Positions 18,280-26,858 of a DNA stretch of 64,000 nucleotides are shown here, one piece after another. Source of the stretch: DASRFR01 sp035651455 (lineage in GTDB: Bacteria; Acidobacteriota; Terriglobia; Terriglobales; Acidobacteriaceae); contig DASRFR010000047.1 in assembly GCA_035651455.1 (NCBI GenBank), positions 558,001 to 622,000 of the forward strand, written 5' to 3'. The notes under the pieces are model-generated. The model did not search any database, was not told the origin of the DNA, and was given only the letters and a program-made list of their open reading frames with translations. The first letter of the stretch is position 1. Every line of letters begins with the position of its first letter. A program made the translations under genes and the position numbers.

Positions 18280-18777
18280 CTAGTGTCCCGCCGCGACGTG
18301 GTCAGCTAGGCGTTTTTTATTGTATCGGAGCGCGATATTCATAAACACGGTGCCGCTGGCCGTCTCAAAGCACATTACCAGCGCCTCCGTGTCCTCAGTG
18401 CCGCGCGTGCCTTCCGGGGAGGTATGCAGAATAGGAGGATGAACTCGGAAATGGAACCCCTGATCGTTCAGCGCAGTCACTGCGTTGCCGATGATCTGGT
18501 TCGCCAGTTCGCAAGCGGTTTCGCGGACCAGGTCGTCAGACTCGGGGAGCTCGGCTCCCGCGAATTTGCTGGCCACCCGCGCAGCTGTGCTGGGATCGAG
18601 ATCGAAAATGATGCGTCCTTCGATATCGCCCGTCAGCATCACCATGGCCGCCACGCCCTTGCGGCGATAAGCCTCCTCTTCCATGGTGACGTGCCCGATG
18701 GAAGTGGTGCACTGCAGACCCTGCGACAGCACCGCGTCCGCTGAGTTGATGAACGGCTGAATCAACTCCATTTTCAT
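18280..18777 (-). CDS. cheX: CheX-type CheY phosphatase
   Basis: Predicted to dephosphorylate CheY-P and end the signal. The 165-residue product has the CheC/CheX/FliY fold: an N-terminal INSADAVLSQGL segment, MVMLTGDIEGRIIFDLD, and the single active-site helix ETACELANQIIGNAVTAL containing the conserved Glu and Asn (E-x2-N type). A single such helix and the length fit CheX rather than CheC. It is the last gene of the chemosensory operon, two bases downstream of cheY. No CheZ is present. Confidence 0.88.
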   Translation of the reverse strand: MKMELIQPFINSADAVLSQGLQCTTSIGHVTMEEEAYRRKGVAAMVMLTGDIEGRIIFDLDPSTAARVASKFAGAELPESDDLVRETACELANQIIGNAVTALNDQGFHFRVHPPILHTSPEGTRGTEDTEALVMCFETASGTVFMNIALRYNKKRLADHVAAGH

Positions 18778-18779
18778 GT

Positions 18780-19220
18780 TCAGGCTCCTGCGCCGGCCGC
18801 GTGGGCCACGGATCCATCCTCACCCAGTACGTACTTGATGACTTCGTACAGCACTTCTGGCTTGACCGGTTTCTGCACGAAGTGGCGCGCGCCGCGCTGC
18901 AACGCCGCCACGATGTTCTCCTGGTACCCCACGGATGACACCATGACGATGCGTGCCTCGGGATGCGACCGCACGATTTTTTCGGCTGCTTCAATGCCCT
19001 CCATCTGCGGCATGGTGATGTCCATGAGCACGATGTCGGGATTGACGCGGTCATATTCGGCGATTGCGGTTACTCCGTCACCGGCTTCGCTGGCGACTTG
19101 CCCGCCGAAGCTCTCGACCATGCGGGCAAGATTCTTGCGCGCGAAGACCGAGTCGTCAACGATGAGATATCTCACCGGCTGACCGTCCTTGCTGCGTTTC
19201 ACTGGTGCAAACTGCTCCAT
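18780..19220 (-). CDS. cheY: CheY-type response regulator
   Basis: Single-domain receiver, 146 residues, with the acidic pair in YLIVDDSVFARKN, phosphoacceptor Asp67 in IVLMDITMPQMEG, the Ser/Thr in VMVSSVG and the Lys in HFVQKPVKPE. No output domain, so it acts by protein contact, presumably on the pilus motor or another machine because no flagellar genes are in view. ATG at 19220 follows a GGGAGGG tract; the frame extends to 19274 without support. It lies 60 bases after cheB. Confidence 0.92.
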   Translation of the reverse strand: MEQFAPVKRSKDGQPVRYLIVDDSVFARKNLARMVESFGGQVASEAGDGVTAIAEYDRVNPDIVLMDITMPQMEGIEAAEKIVRSHPEARIVMVSSVGYQENIVAALQRGARHFVQKPVKPEVLYEVIKYVLGEDGSVAHAAGAGA

Positions 19221-19280
19221 AAAACAACCCTCCCTCTTTCCCTGCATACCCAAGGGCAGGTCGGTCCTGCCCACGAATTC

Positions 19281-20381
19281 CTACTTTCCCGCTCCCATGG
19301 CTCGCCCCGGACTGCCCGCATCTCCCCGGGAACTATCGGCTGCACACTGCGCCTGCAGCGTGTTCGCCATGGCCTCCAGAGAAATGACGCGCACTGCATA
19401 ACCACGATCGATGGCCGCTTTTGGCATTCCGAATACGACGCAGGAGTCCTCGCTTTGCGCGATTGTCATAGCGCCGGCCGCTTTCATCGCGCCCAATCCT
19501 TCCGCCCCGTCATCTCCCATGCCGGTCATAATGATGCCGATGCTGTGTTCTGCAAATTCGTCGGCCACGCTGCGAAATAGCACGTCCGCAGATGGACGGT
19601 GTCCATTCACTTTTGGATCGTCGGTCAGGACAGCAACGTCGCCCAGCGGCAAACGCTTGACCTTCAAATGTCGGCTGCCGGGACAGATCAATGCTCTGCC
19701 GGCCAGCAGCAGGTCGCCAGACTGCGCTTGTTTCACCTGTATCGAGCAAACTTCGTCCAGCCGGCGCGCGAACATGTCGGTGAAGCCATCCGGCATGTGC
19801 TGAACCACCACAATACTTCCCGGGAAATCGCCCGGCAGCTGCGAGAGCACATACTGCAGCGCGTGCGGTCCGCCGGTCGAAACCCCGATGGCTACGATGC
19901 GCGAGGGTTTTCGCTTGGCGATGGCGGCTGATTTCTCCACTCGGGGCAGGTTCTCCGCAAGCGGATTGAGGCGTAGGCCCTTGCATTGCGCAGCCGCCTT
20001 GATCTTGGTAATCAGTTCATGCGCAATCTCCGGCATCCGGGAGTAAACATCGTGCGGCTTGGCTACGAAATCGAAGGCGCCGAGCGCCAGCGCTTTCAGG
20101 GTGATTGACGCGCCTTCCGTGCTGTGCGAACTGACCACGATCACCGGCAGACGATAACGCCGCATCATTTCCTTCAATGCATCGATGCCGCCCATGCCCG
20201 GCATCTCCAGGTCCAGCGTGACCACCTGGGGATTGAGCTCTTCAATCTTTTTCAGGCCAAAGCTGCCATCCATAGCCGTACCCACCACCTGGATGGAGTC
20301 ATCGCTGGCGAGAATCTGCGGAATCAGCTTGCGCATCAGCGCGGAGTCGTCCACTACCAGAACCTTTATCAACGGCTTCAT
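19281..20381 (-). CDS. cheB: Chemotaxis methylesterase/glutamine deamidase CheB
   Basis: Removes methyl groups from chemoreceptor glutamates. The 366-residue protein has an N-terminal receiver (DDSALMRKL; phosphoacceptor Asp57 in VVTLDLEMPGMGG), a linker, and the methylesterase domain with catalytic Ser in IGVSTGGPHALQ, His in VVVQHMPDGFT and Asp in MTGMGDDGAEG. Its start overlaps the cheA stop by four bases. Confidence 0.97.
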   Translation of the reverse strand: MKPLIKVLVVDDSALMRKLIPQILASDDSIQVVGTAMDGSFGLKKIEELNPQVVTLDLEMPGMGGIDALKEMMRRYRLPVIVVSSHSTEGASITLKALALGAFDFVAKPHDVYSRMPEIAHELITKIKAAAQCKGLRLNPLAENLPRVEKSAAIAKRKPSRIVAIGVSTGGPHALQYVLSQLPGDFPGSIVVVQHMPDGFTDMFARRLDEVCSIQVKQAQSGDLLLAGRALICPGSRHLKVKRLPLGDVAVLTDDPKVNGHRPSADVLFRSVADEFAEHSIGIIMTGMGDDGAEGLGAMKAAGAMTIAQSEDSCVVFGMPKAAIDRGYAVRVISLEAMANTLQAQCAADSSRGDAGSPGRAMGAGK

Positions 20382-22594
20382 ACTTCTACTCCAGAACTCA
20401 TTCGGCGGCGATCCGCATGCGACAGCAGCAGACCGGAAGTGATGGCCCCGGTTTCATTCGGCCGGGCCCGCGAAAAGCGGTCTACCACGGCCGAGAGATT
20501 CAGAATCAGCACCACCCGTCCATCGCCCAGGATCGACGCCCCACTCACCAGGTCCGTCGAGATGGCGTGGTCGTCCAGTGCCTTGATGACCAGTTCTTCC
20601 TCTCCCTCCAGTTGGTCTACGATCAAGCCGAACTTTCTTTCTCCCACGGTGATGATCAGCACGAACAGCTTGCGCGATCGCCCATTCACATCTGCCGTCC
20701 GCGCACTGCCCAGCCGCACCAGCGGCAACACCTGGTTGCGAAGCTGGAGGACTTCGTAATTGTCCACCTGGTGAACTTCGCTTTCCGTGCTGCGCGCAAT
20801 CTCCACGACCGCGTTCAGCGGGATGGCGTACAGCCGCTCCTCCACCCGGAATAACAGGGCCTTGATAATGGCCAGCGTGAGCGGCAGCTTCAGGCGGAAC
20901 GATGTTCCCTGCCCCGGCCTGGTCTCCAATTGAACGGAGCCTTTCAAGCGTTGCAGCACACTCTGCACCACATCCATGCCCACACCACGACCGGAAATCT
21001 CGGTTACTTCTTCGGCCGTGCTGAACCCGGGGCGGAAAATAAAGTCCAGAATTTCGGCCTCGGTCAATCGTCCCGCTTCCTCGCCGGTCAATTGACCTCT
21101 CTCGATCGCCTTCGCCCTGATCTTCTGCGCGTCGATGCCCCGGCCATCGTCGCTGACTTCAATCACCACCTGGTTGCCCTGGTGATATGCGTCCAGGCGA
21201 ATTCGTCCCTGCGCCGGCTTTCCCGAGCGCTGGCGATCCTCCGCACTCTCAATGCCGTGGCCCACGGCGTTGCGGACCAGGTGCGTCAAGGGTTCGGCGA
21301 TTCCATCCAGGATGCTCTTGTCGAGATCGGTGTCTTGCCCGCTGATGACCAACTCCACGTCCTTGCCGCACTGCCGGGCGACATCACGCACAATGCGCGG
21401 AAACCTTCGGAAGAGCTGCTCCACCGGCACCATGCGGATTTTCATCACCGAACGTTGCAGATCGTTGAGAACGCGCGACTGGAATGCCATGGCATCGGCA
21501 AATTTTCCGCGCAAGGCTTCCTTGGGCGAATGCCGGACCAGCTCATTGAGTGCCTGCTGCAGCATGGATTTGCCAATAATCAGTTCGCCCACCAGGTTCA
21601 GCACACTGTCGATGCGTTCAGCATCCACGCGCAGGATATTTTCGACACCTGAAGTCACTGGCTGCGGAGACGCCACTTGGGCTTGGTTGCGATCGTCGTC
21701 GCGGGATTCCTCTTCGTGCCCGGGATTCGCAGCCCAGGGCACCGCCGGCGATGCATCCTTCACGTCGGGCTTGTCCTGGGATTTCAGCTTAGGCGAGCCG
21801 ATCGGCTCTCCCACGACCACCACCTTGGTTTCTGACACCACGGTGGGAATTTGGCACTTGGCCGCAACCTGCTCCTTCGTCTTATGAGTAGCCACCAGGA
21901 ACTCGACCAGCTTCGCCGGTTCTGTGCTTCCGGCTTGTGGACGCGCCCCCAGAATTTCTCCCAGGGACGCCACTGCCGCGTGCACCAGTTGACGCCCCGC
22001 GATCGGCATACCGCAGTTCGGATCGATATGCACGGTGACCTGGTAAACCGAATGGCCTTCCTCGAGAGCTCCCTGGATCGCCACCTGCTCGTATTCGCTC
22101 CACACGACTTTCAGTTGTGAAGCTGTGCGCGTGGCCGGCTTCCGTAATACCTTCGATTTCGTCGACTTCGCAGTCTTTTTGACTGCTCCCTTTTTCCTCT
22201 CAAGCTTCGGGGGATCTGCCAGTCCGCGAACCATCTTTCGCATAGGCTCCAGAGACGGCAGTTTTCCGCCTTTGTGGTATGCCGTGATCAGCGCCGTGAA
22301 AACGTCCGCGGCTTTGAAGGCAACCTCAGGCAACTGGGCATGGGCGGCTGCGCTCTCCATTGCCAGCGCGTCTTCCAGTTCGTGCGCCAGTTCGCTCAGC
22401 TCGCGATAACCACAGGCGGCCGCGTCGCCTTTGAGCGTATGCACAATGCGGCGAATTACGCGAACCGTCTCCACGTCCTCCGGAGACTTCTCCAGCTTCA
22501 GCGCTTCCTCGTTCAGCGCCTGCAGCAGTTCTTGCGCGCTTTCAAAGAAGAGCTCGCGCAATTCCACCATGCGGTCGTCGGATGATGGACTCAC
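20378..22594 (-). CDS. cheA: Chemotaxis histidine kinase CheA
   Basis: Core kinase of the array. The 738-residue protein has a P1 Hpt domain with phosphorylated His52 in RIVHTLKGDAAACGY, a long P2-like linker (about 130-310) with Lys/Pro-rich spans, the dimerisation domain (ILRVDAERIDSVLNLVGELI), the HATPase domain (LTHLVRNAVGHGIESAEDRQ; VSDDGRGIDAQKI; FSTAEEVTEISGRGVGMDVV) and a C-terminal CheW-like P5 domain. One Hpt only, no fused receiver. Overlaps cheR and cheB by four bases each. Confidence 0.97.
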   Translation of the reverse strand: MSPSSDDRMVELRELFFESAQELLQALNEEALKLEKSPEDVETVRVIRRIVHTLKGDAAACGYRELSELAHELEDALAMESAAAHAQLPEVAFKAADVFTALITAYHKGGKLPSLEPMRKMVRGLADPPKLERKKGAVKKTAKSTKSKVLRKPATRTASQLKVVWSEYEQVAIQGALEEGHSVYQVTVHIDPNCGMPIAGRQLVHAAVASLGEILGARPQAGSTEPAKLVEFLVATHKTKEQVAAKCQIPTVVSETKVVVVGEPIGSPKLKSQDKPDVKDASPAVPWAANPGHEEESRDDDRNQAQVASPQPVTSGVENILRVDAERIDSVLNLVGELIIGKSMLQQALNELVRHSPKEALRGKFADAMAFQSRVLNDLQRSVMKIRMVPVEQLFRRFPRIVRDVARQCGKDVELVISGQDTDLDKSILDGIAEPLTHLVRNAVGHGIESAEDRQRSGKPAQGRIRLDAYHQGNQVVIEVSDDGRGIDAQKIRAKAIERGQLTGEEAGRLTEAEILDFIFRPGFSTAEEVTEISGRGVGMDVVQSVLQRLKGSVQLETRPGQGTSFRLKLPLTLAIIKALLFRVEERLYAIPLNAVVEIARSTESEVHQVDNYEVLQLRNQVLPLVRLGSARTADVNGRSRKLFVLIITVGERKFGLIVDQLEGEEELVIKALDDHAISTDLVSGASILGDGRVVLILNLSAVVDRFSRARPNETGAITSGLLLSHADRRRMSSGVEV

Positions 22595-23496
22595 GAATTC
22601 ACCTCGACCCGCTGGTATGCGGTCCCGGAGTTACGGTGTACCATCTGGAACTTGTCGGTGAGGCCCAGCAGACTCTCGGCATGCCCGACGAACAGATAAC
22701 CGCCGGGATTCAAACAGCGGTAGAACTTGTCAACCAGCCGTTTCTGCTCCGCCTCATCGAAATACATCATCACGTTGCGGCAGAAGATCACGTCATTGCG
22801 CTGCGGAAGATATTCTGTCTTCAGATTGTGAAAGTCGAAGTGAACCAGTTCCTTGAGGCCCTTCTTCACCGCATAGCGCTCTCCCAGCTTGTCGAAATAA
22901 CGCAGCCGGTAGCTGTAGTCCACACCCGACATTTGCGGCTCGGTATAGTTGCCTTCCTGACCGGCGCGTAACACCGAGTAGCTGATGTCGCTCGCGGTGA
23001 TTTCCACCTTCCAGGGCGGCGTGATCATCGGCTTTGGCAACGGCATGTCATAGGGAAGCGGATTGCGCAGGTAGTAATAAGCCAGGCCGTCGGCTACCAG
23101 CATGGCAAGCGTATAAGGCTCTTGCCCGGTCGAGCAGCCGGCGCTCCAGATGCGCAGCGTGTAGTCGCGGCGCTGCTGCTTATCGTGGAACAGCTCCTCC
23201 AGCACGTATTTGTGGAACAGTTCCAGTTGCGCCTTGTTACGGAAGAAGCTGGTCTCGTTGACGGTGAGGTTCTCGAGCAGTTGCGCCAGCTCGTTCTTGC
23301 CCTCATTACTGATGAGCAGGCGGTAGTAGCTGTAAAAAGAATCGAGCTGGCACTCCTTGAGACGGCGCAGCAACCGGTCCTGCAGAAAATGCGTGCGCCG
23401 CTCATCGAAATGCATACCGCATTCCTGATAGACGAGCGCCTGCAAAAGCTTCAGTTCCGCTTCCGTCAGCACAGGTGCCGGGGCTGGTGAGCTCAT
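22591..23496 (-). CDS. cheR: Chemotaxis methyltransferase CheR
   Basis: Methylates chemoreceptor glutamates with S-adenosylmethionine. 301 residues: an N-terminal helical domain with LTVNETSFFRNKAQLELF and a Rossmann methyltransferase domain with the SAM motif IWSAGCSTGQEPYTLAM and VIFCRNVMMYFDEAEQKRLV. ATG at 23496 is chosen; the frame runs back to 23655 through cheW-overlapping sequence without family support. No TPR extension. Follows cheW by 29 bases. Confidence 0.96.
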   Translation of the reverse strand: MSSPAPAPVLTEAELKLLQALVYQECGMHFDERRTHFLQDRLLRRLKECQLDSFYSYYRLLISNEGKNELAQLLENLTVNETSFFRNKAQLELFHKYVLEELFHDKQQRRDYTLRIWSAGCSTGQEPYTLAMLVADGLAYYYLRNPLPYDMPLPKPMITPPWKVEITASDISYSVLRAGQEGNYTEPQMSGVDYSYRLRYFDKLGERYAVKKGLKELVHFDFHNLKTEYLPQRNDVIFCRNVMMYFDEAEQKRLVDKFYRCLNPGGYLFVGHAESLLGLTDKFQMVHRNSGTAYQRVEVNS

Positions 23497-23525
23497 GTGG
23501 TTTATCGGTTCCTGATGCGGATTTC

Positions 23526-24026
23526 TTACCGGGCGGCCGCGCCCTTCGCCTCCGCTTTCGCGGTTGGCGTTTTGGCGTCCCGGCTTGCCTGCGACAGGCC
23601 GCTGTACGTCAGAAGCTTGTTCATATCCAGCAATACGATCAGCCGCCCCTTGCACTTTCCGAGTCCAGTCACGCAGTTCAGTCCGCCTTCCTGAAACACG
23701 GCCGGTGCGGGCTCAACCTCTTCCGCCGGGATCTTCAACACCTCGGAGGCAGAATCCACGATCAGCCCGCAAAGGCGGCCGGCGTGTTCCACCACCAGGA
23801 TGCGATTGCGGCGGCTGGTAATCGCCTGCTTCTCTCCAAAGCGCTTGCGCAGGTCGATCACCGACACAATTTTGCCTCGCAAGTTGATGACGCCCTCCAT
23901 AAATTCGGGCGCATCCGGCACCGCGGTAATGTCCGGTACTCTTACGATTTCGTGCAGGGATGTGATAGGCACCCCGTAAGTTTCCCGTCCCACCTGGAAC
24001 CCGACGATGTGGAGTTCGCGGTTCAT
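23526..24026 (-). CDS. cheW: Chemotaxis coupling protein CheW
   Basis: Scaffold that bridges receptor and CheA. 166 residues of SH3-like fold: LHIVGFQVGRETYGVPITSL, VPDAPEFMEGVINLRGKIVSVIDLR-like core (residues about 37-61) and GLIVDSASEVLKIPAEEVEP. The tail is Lys/Ala-rich and probably disordered. It sits directly after the receptor gene (eight-base gap). Confidence 0.95.
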   Translation of the reverse strand: MNRELHIVGFQVGRETYGVPITSLHEIVRVPDITAVPDAPEFMEGVINLRGKIVSVIDLRKRFGEKQAITSRRNRILVVEHAGRLCGLIVDSASEVLKIPAEEVEPAPAVFQEGGLNCVTGLGKCKGRLIVLLDMNKLLTYSGLSQASRDAKTPTAKAEAKGAAAR

Positions 24027-24034
24027 ACTGGACC

Positions 24035-26026
24035 TCAGGCTTGCGATCCGGCGCTGGCATGCCGCGCCAGTCCCCTGCCGCCACGGTCCTCACGCGGCGA
24101 CGGGCGGGTGCTCTCCGCCTGGCGGATGGCAAAGCTGTTCATGGAATCCAGCAATTCTCTGGACATCTTCGACATCTGCTCAGCTGAGGCCGCCAGTTCC
24201 GTCGATCCGGAAGTGGACTGCTGGGTGAGTTCGCGCATGCGTTCCATCGCTTTGACTACCGCCTGCGCGCCGGAAGCCTGTTCCTCGACCGCCGAGTTGA
24301 TCTCGTGGGTAATTTCATTCAAGCGGGTGGTGGCGCGGGCGATTTGCGATGACCCGTGCGACTGCTCATTAGTGGCTGCGCCGATTTCCTGGGCGAACTT
24401 GTAGACCTCCGTGACCACATTCGAGATCTTGCGCAGCGCCCCGTTCAGTTCCTGGCCCAGGTTCAAGCCTTCATTCACGATGCCCGTGCTCTTGTTCATG
24501 TTCTCGACAGCTTTGCGGGCTTCTTTCTGGATGCTCTGGATCAGCTCGGAAATTTCCTTGGTGGACTGCGCAGATTTCTCGGCGAGCTTGCGAACTTCGT
24601 CGGCCACGACCGCGAAGCCCAGGCCGTGTTCCCCGGCGCGGGCCGCTTCGATAGCGGCGTTCAAAGCCAGCAAGTTGGTCTGCTCGGCGAGATCGTCAAT
24701 CACTTCAATGATCTTGCCAATGTCATCGGCCCGGGTTCCGAGCGCGTCAATGATTTCGCCCGAGGACTGGATGGTCACATTGATCTTGTTCAGGCCGTCG
24801 GTGGCCTTTTCCATGGTGGCAATGCCGCTGTGGACTTCCTCGCGCGAGCGGTTGGAGATGTCCAGTAAAACCTTGGCGGTATCAGCTACTCTCTGGATCG
24901 ATGCCACCATCTGGTCAATGGAAGCGGAAGTCTCACTCACGCTCGATGCCTGCGTCTGCGTGCTCTTGACCATGTTCTGCACGTTCACGCTCATCTCGTG
25001 CATGGTGCTGGTAACTTCATCGATCGCCGACGAGGCTTGCAAGCTGATCTTGGCGGATTCGTCGGATGCACCGGCCACCTGACTGGAGGCGCTGGCCACC
25101 TGCGAGGCGGCATCGCGAACGCTGCGCACCATGTTGCGCAGACCTTCCACCATGCGCGCAAACGCGTTCCCCAGGGTGTCGTTCTTCGATCGCGGCTGTA
25201 CCTGCACGGTCAGATCGCCCCCGGCGATGGCTTCGGAAACTGACGCCATCTCTTTCAGGTAGATCACCATGTTGCTGAAGGTGCGGGCCAGTTCGCCGAT
25301 TTCGTCGTCGCGCTTGATGTCGATGTTGTGTTCCAGGTCGCCGGTGTTACCAATCTGTTGCGCGATGTTCATCAGGTTGCCCAACGGCTCAGTGATAGAG
25401 CCCGAGGTGCGGTAGGCGATGACGCCACCCAATCCCAGGGCCAGAAGGGTGCTAAGCAGAGCGATTCCGATGGTGAAAGCAGAGGAGGTCTCGTCGGCTT
25501 TTCTGCGTTCTTCGAGGAGCTTGTGATTCTCCTGATCGGCGAGGTCCAGCAGTTCCGTCGAATTCTTTACCCACGAAGACGCGTCTTTTTGGAGATAGAA
25601 AATCTGCAATTCGGCGACAGTGGCGTTTCCCGCGTCCACTTCTTTGCGCTTCTCGACCAGCGGAATGGCAAAGTCATGCGACCAGTTCTGTTCCTGCTGC
25701 TGCAGTTTTTGCAGGGCCGATTTTTCCTGTTCGGAGCTGGAGAGAGTTTCCGCCTTCTGCAGCTTGTCGGTGAGAGCGCGCACCCCTTCGTTCATGCGCT
25801 CGACTTCCCGGGTGTCGCCGCTCAGCAGGTAATTGCTGAGAAACAGGCGGTTCTGCATCATCTGGAATTTCACCGCGTCGGTGGATTCCGCCAGTTCCAG
25901 TGAGGCCTGGGCTGCCGCCTTCGCCTGGTGTTCCCGTTGCACCGCTGCCCAATTGATCAGGAACAGCACCAGAACCATCGCTAGGACGGCTCCGAAGCTG
26001 AGATATAGTTTCTTGCCAATCGTCAT
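24035..26026 (-). CDS. Methyl-accepting chemotaxis protein with CHASE3-like sensor
   Basis: A 663-residue transmembrane receptor. Membrane helices near 7-27 and 186-208 flank a helical periplasmic domain of about 155 residues that looks like CHASE3. A HAMP domain follows (about 209-262), then a second HAMP-like segment (ASVSEAIAGGDLTVQVQPR), and the signalling domain with the highly conserved hairpin tip IDDLAEQTNLLALNAAIEAA and GFAVVADEVRKLAEKSAQS. No CheR-binding pentapeptide at the C-terminus, which ends in an Arg/Ser-rich tail. Only receptor in the window. Confidence 0.95.
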   Translation of the reverse strand: MTIGKKLYLSFGAVLAMVLVLFLINWAAVQREHQAKAAAQASLELAESTDAVKFQMMQNRLFLSNYLLSGDTREVERMNEGVRALTDKLQKAETLSSSEQEKSALQKLQQQEQNWSHDFAIPLVEKRKEVDAGNATVAELQIFYLQKDASSWVKNSTELLDLADQENHKLLEERRKADETSSAFTIGIALLSTLLALGLGGVIAYRTSGSITEPLGNLMNIAQQIGNTGDLEHNIDIKRDDEIGELARTFSNMVIYLKEMASVSEAIAGGDLTVQVQPRSKNDTLGNAFARMVEGLRNMVRSVRDAASQVASASSQVAGASDESAKISLQASSAIDEVTSTMHEMSVNVQNMVKSTQTQASSVSETSASIDQMVASIQRVADTAKVLLDISNRSREEVHSGIATMEKATDGLNKINVTIQSSGEIIDALGTRADDIGKIIEVIDDLAEQTNLLALNAAIEAARAGEHGLGFAVVADEVRKLAEKSAQSTKEISELIQSIQKEARKAVENMNKSTGIVNEGLNLGQELNGALRKISNVVTEVYKFAQEIGAATNEQSHGSSQIARATTRLNEITHEINSAVEEQASGAQAVVKAMERMRELTQQSTSGSTELAASAEQMSKMSRELLDSMNSFAIRQAESTRPSPREDRGGRGLARHASAGSQA

Positions 26027-26084
26027 GGCCGTTCCTCCCTACCGCTCACAGATGAAACTGCCCAACCCGCTGGACAGTCGTACT

Positions 26085-26438
26085 TCATTGCCCGGCCCCG
26101 TCAAACTTGAACTCCACGATGCCCGTGGTCTCATCCGAAGCTGGTTCAAAACGCCATTTTTTCACCGCGTCAATGGCGGAACTGGCGAGCAAAGGGTGCC
26201 CACCGATAATCTTGGTGCTCTTTACCGACCCGTTAGGCGCAACCACCACTTCCAGCTTCACCGTTCCAGAGAGATTCATGCGCCGCGCAATTTCCGGATA
26301 GCTTGGGGCCACCTTGGTCTTCACCTTACGGGTGAGTTCTTCTTGTTGTTGGGCGCCGGACGTCGAGAAAGCTCCCACGGTTGTGATCACAGCCAGGAGC
26401 GCGAGGACCAACCAGCCCCGCATCGATCTTGAAGACAC
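26085..26438 (-). CDS. Secreted TonB C-terminal-domain protein heading the che operon
   Basis: A 117-residue protein: signal peptide or N-terminal membrane helix (about 8-30), a short linker, and a TonB C-terminal domain (KVAPSYPEIARRMNLSGTVK; VVVAPNGSVKSTKIIGGHPL; AIDAVKKWRFEPA). It lacks the Pro-rich spanning region of a full TonB, so it may be a stand-alone periplasmic domain rather than an energy transducer. The GTG start has GGAGG five to six bases upstream. It is the promoter-proximal gene of the chemosensory operon, 58 bases before the receptor. Confidence 0.85.
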   Translation of the reverse strand: MSSRSMRGWLVLALLAVITTVGAFSTSGAQQQEELTRKVKTKVAPSYPEIARRMNLSGTVKLEVVVAPNGSVKSTKIIGGHPLLASSAIDAVKKWRFEPASDETTGIVEFKFDGAGQ

Positions 26439-26474
26439 AAGTCCTCCTCAGAGAGAAAGTCGCGGCCATAACGC

Positions 26475-26490
26475 TGCAAGGCCCGTGCCA
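26475..26490 (-). promoter_or_regulatory. Sigma54 (-24/-12) promoter of the chemosensory operon
   Basis: The minus strand reads TGGCACG-GGCC-TTGCA, a full match to the RpoN consensus TGGCACGN4TTGCA with the exact GG-N10-GC spacing. Predicted transcription start about 12 bases downstream, leaving a short leader before the GTG at 26438. Confidence 0.85.
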
Positions 26491-26615
26491 GCGACGCCCA
26501 AGTAATCACTTTCGCGAAAACCAAAGTCACGAGCACAATGTCCTTGATCCTGTGGGGATTAGCTGTGGGTCGGAAACAAAGCCGGGAAACTGCGAAGCGG
26601 AGAAGGTTCTTATTT

Positions 26616-26719
26616 GTGAGTCTCACAGGCGCACTTGTCTCAGGGTGAGAATTCTCAAATGCCTTTTCTCAATTTCACACCTCGGCACCTGCCGCGTAAT
26701 TCTCTTGACTCAATTTGAG
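26616..26719. promoter_or_regulatory. Palindrome cluster, likely activator-binding (UAS) region
   Basis: Perfect inverted repeats GTGAG-T-CTCAC (26616-26626), TGAGAATTCTCA (26646-26657) and CTCAA-T-TTGAG (26709-26719), plus CTGAGACAA on the minus strand (26635-26643). The cluster lies about 130-240 bp upstream of the che sigma54 promoter, the normal range for enhancer sites bound by NtrC-family proteins. The sigma54 activator gene at 31027 is nearby, but binding is inferred. Confidence 0.6.
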
Positions 26720-26858
26720 ATTGCACTTACCTTGGCCAATATATTCAAAGAGTTGGAAAACCTAGGTACCTTCAGGCGGTACGATTCTGACCACGCGCGC
26801 GGGAAATTCGGCCTTAGTTCAGGGAATCATCCGCCCTTCCGACGACACTTTCCAGCAG

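Larger units (their letters stand above)
26439..26858. other. 420-base divergent control region, che operon / sensor kinase
   Basis: Separates the che operon (minus) from the kinase-NtrC operon (plus). It contains the che sigma54 promoter and a cluster of TGAGA-type palindromes, annotated separately. The last about 75 bases before 26859 look like an in-frame N-terminal extension of the kinase. I see no clear sigma70 pair for the kinase, only an AT-rich patch with TTGACT at 26704. Confidence 0.6.

Noticed and set aside
26683..26700. GGCACCTGCCGC as a sigma54 promoter for the sensor kinase
   Set aside because: GG to GC spacing is 8 bases, so it cannot be a -24/-12 element.
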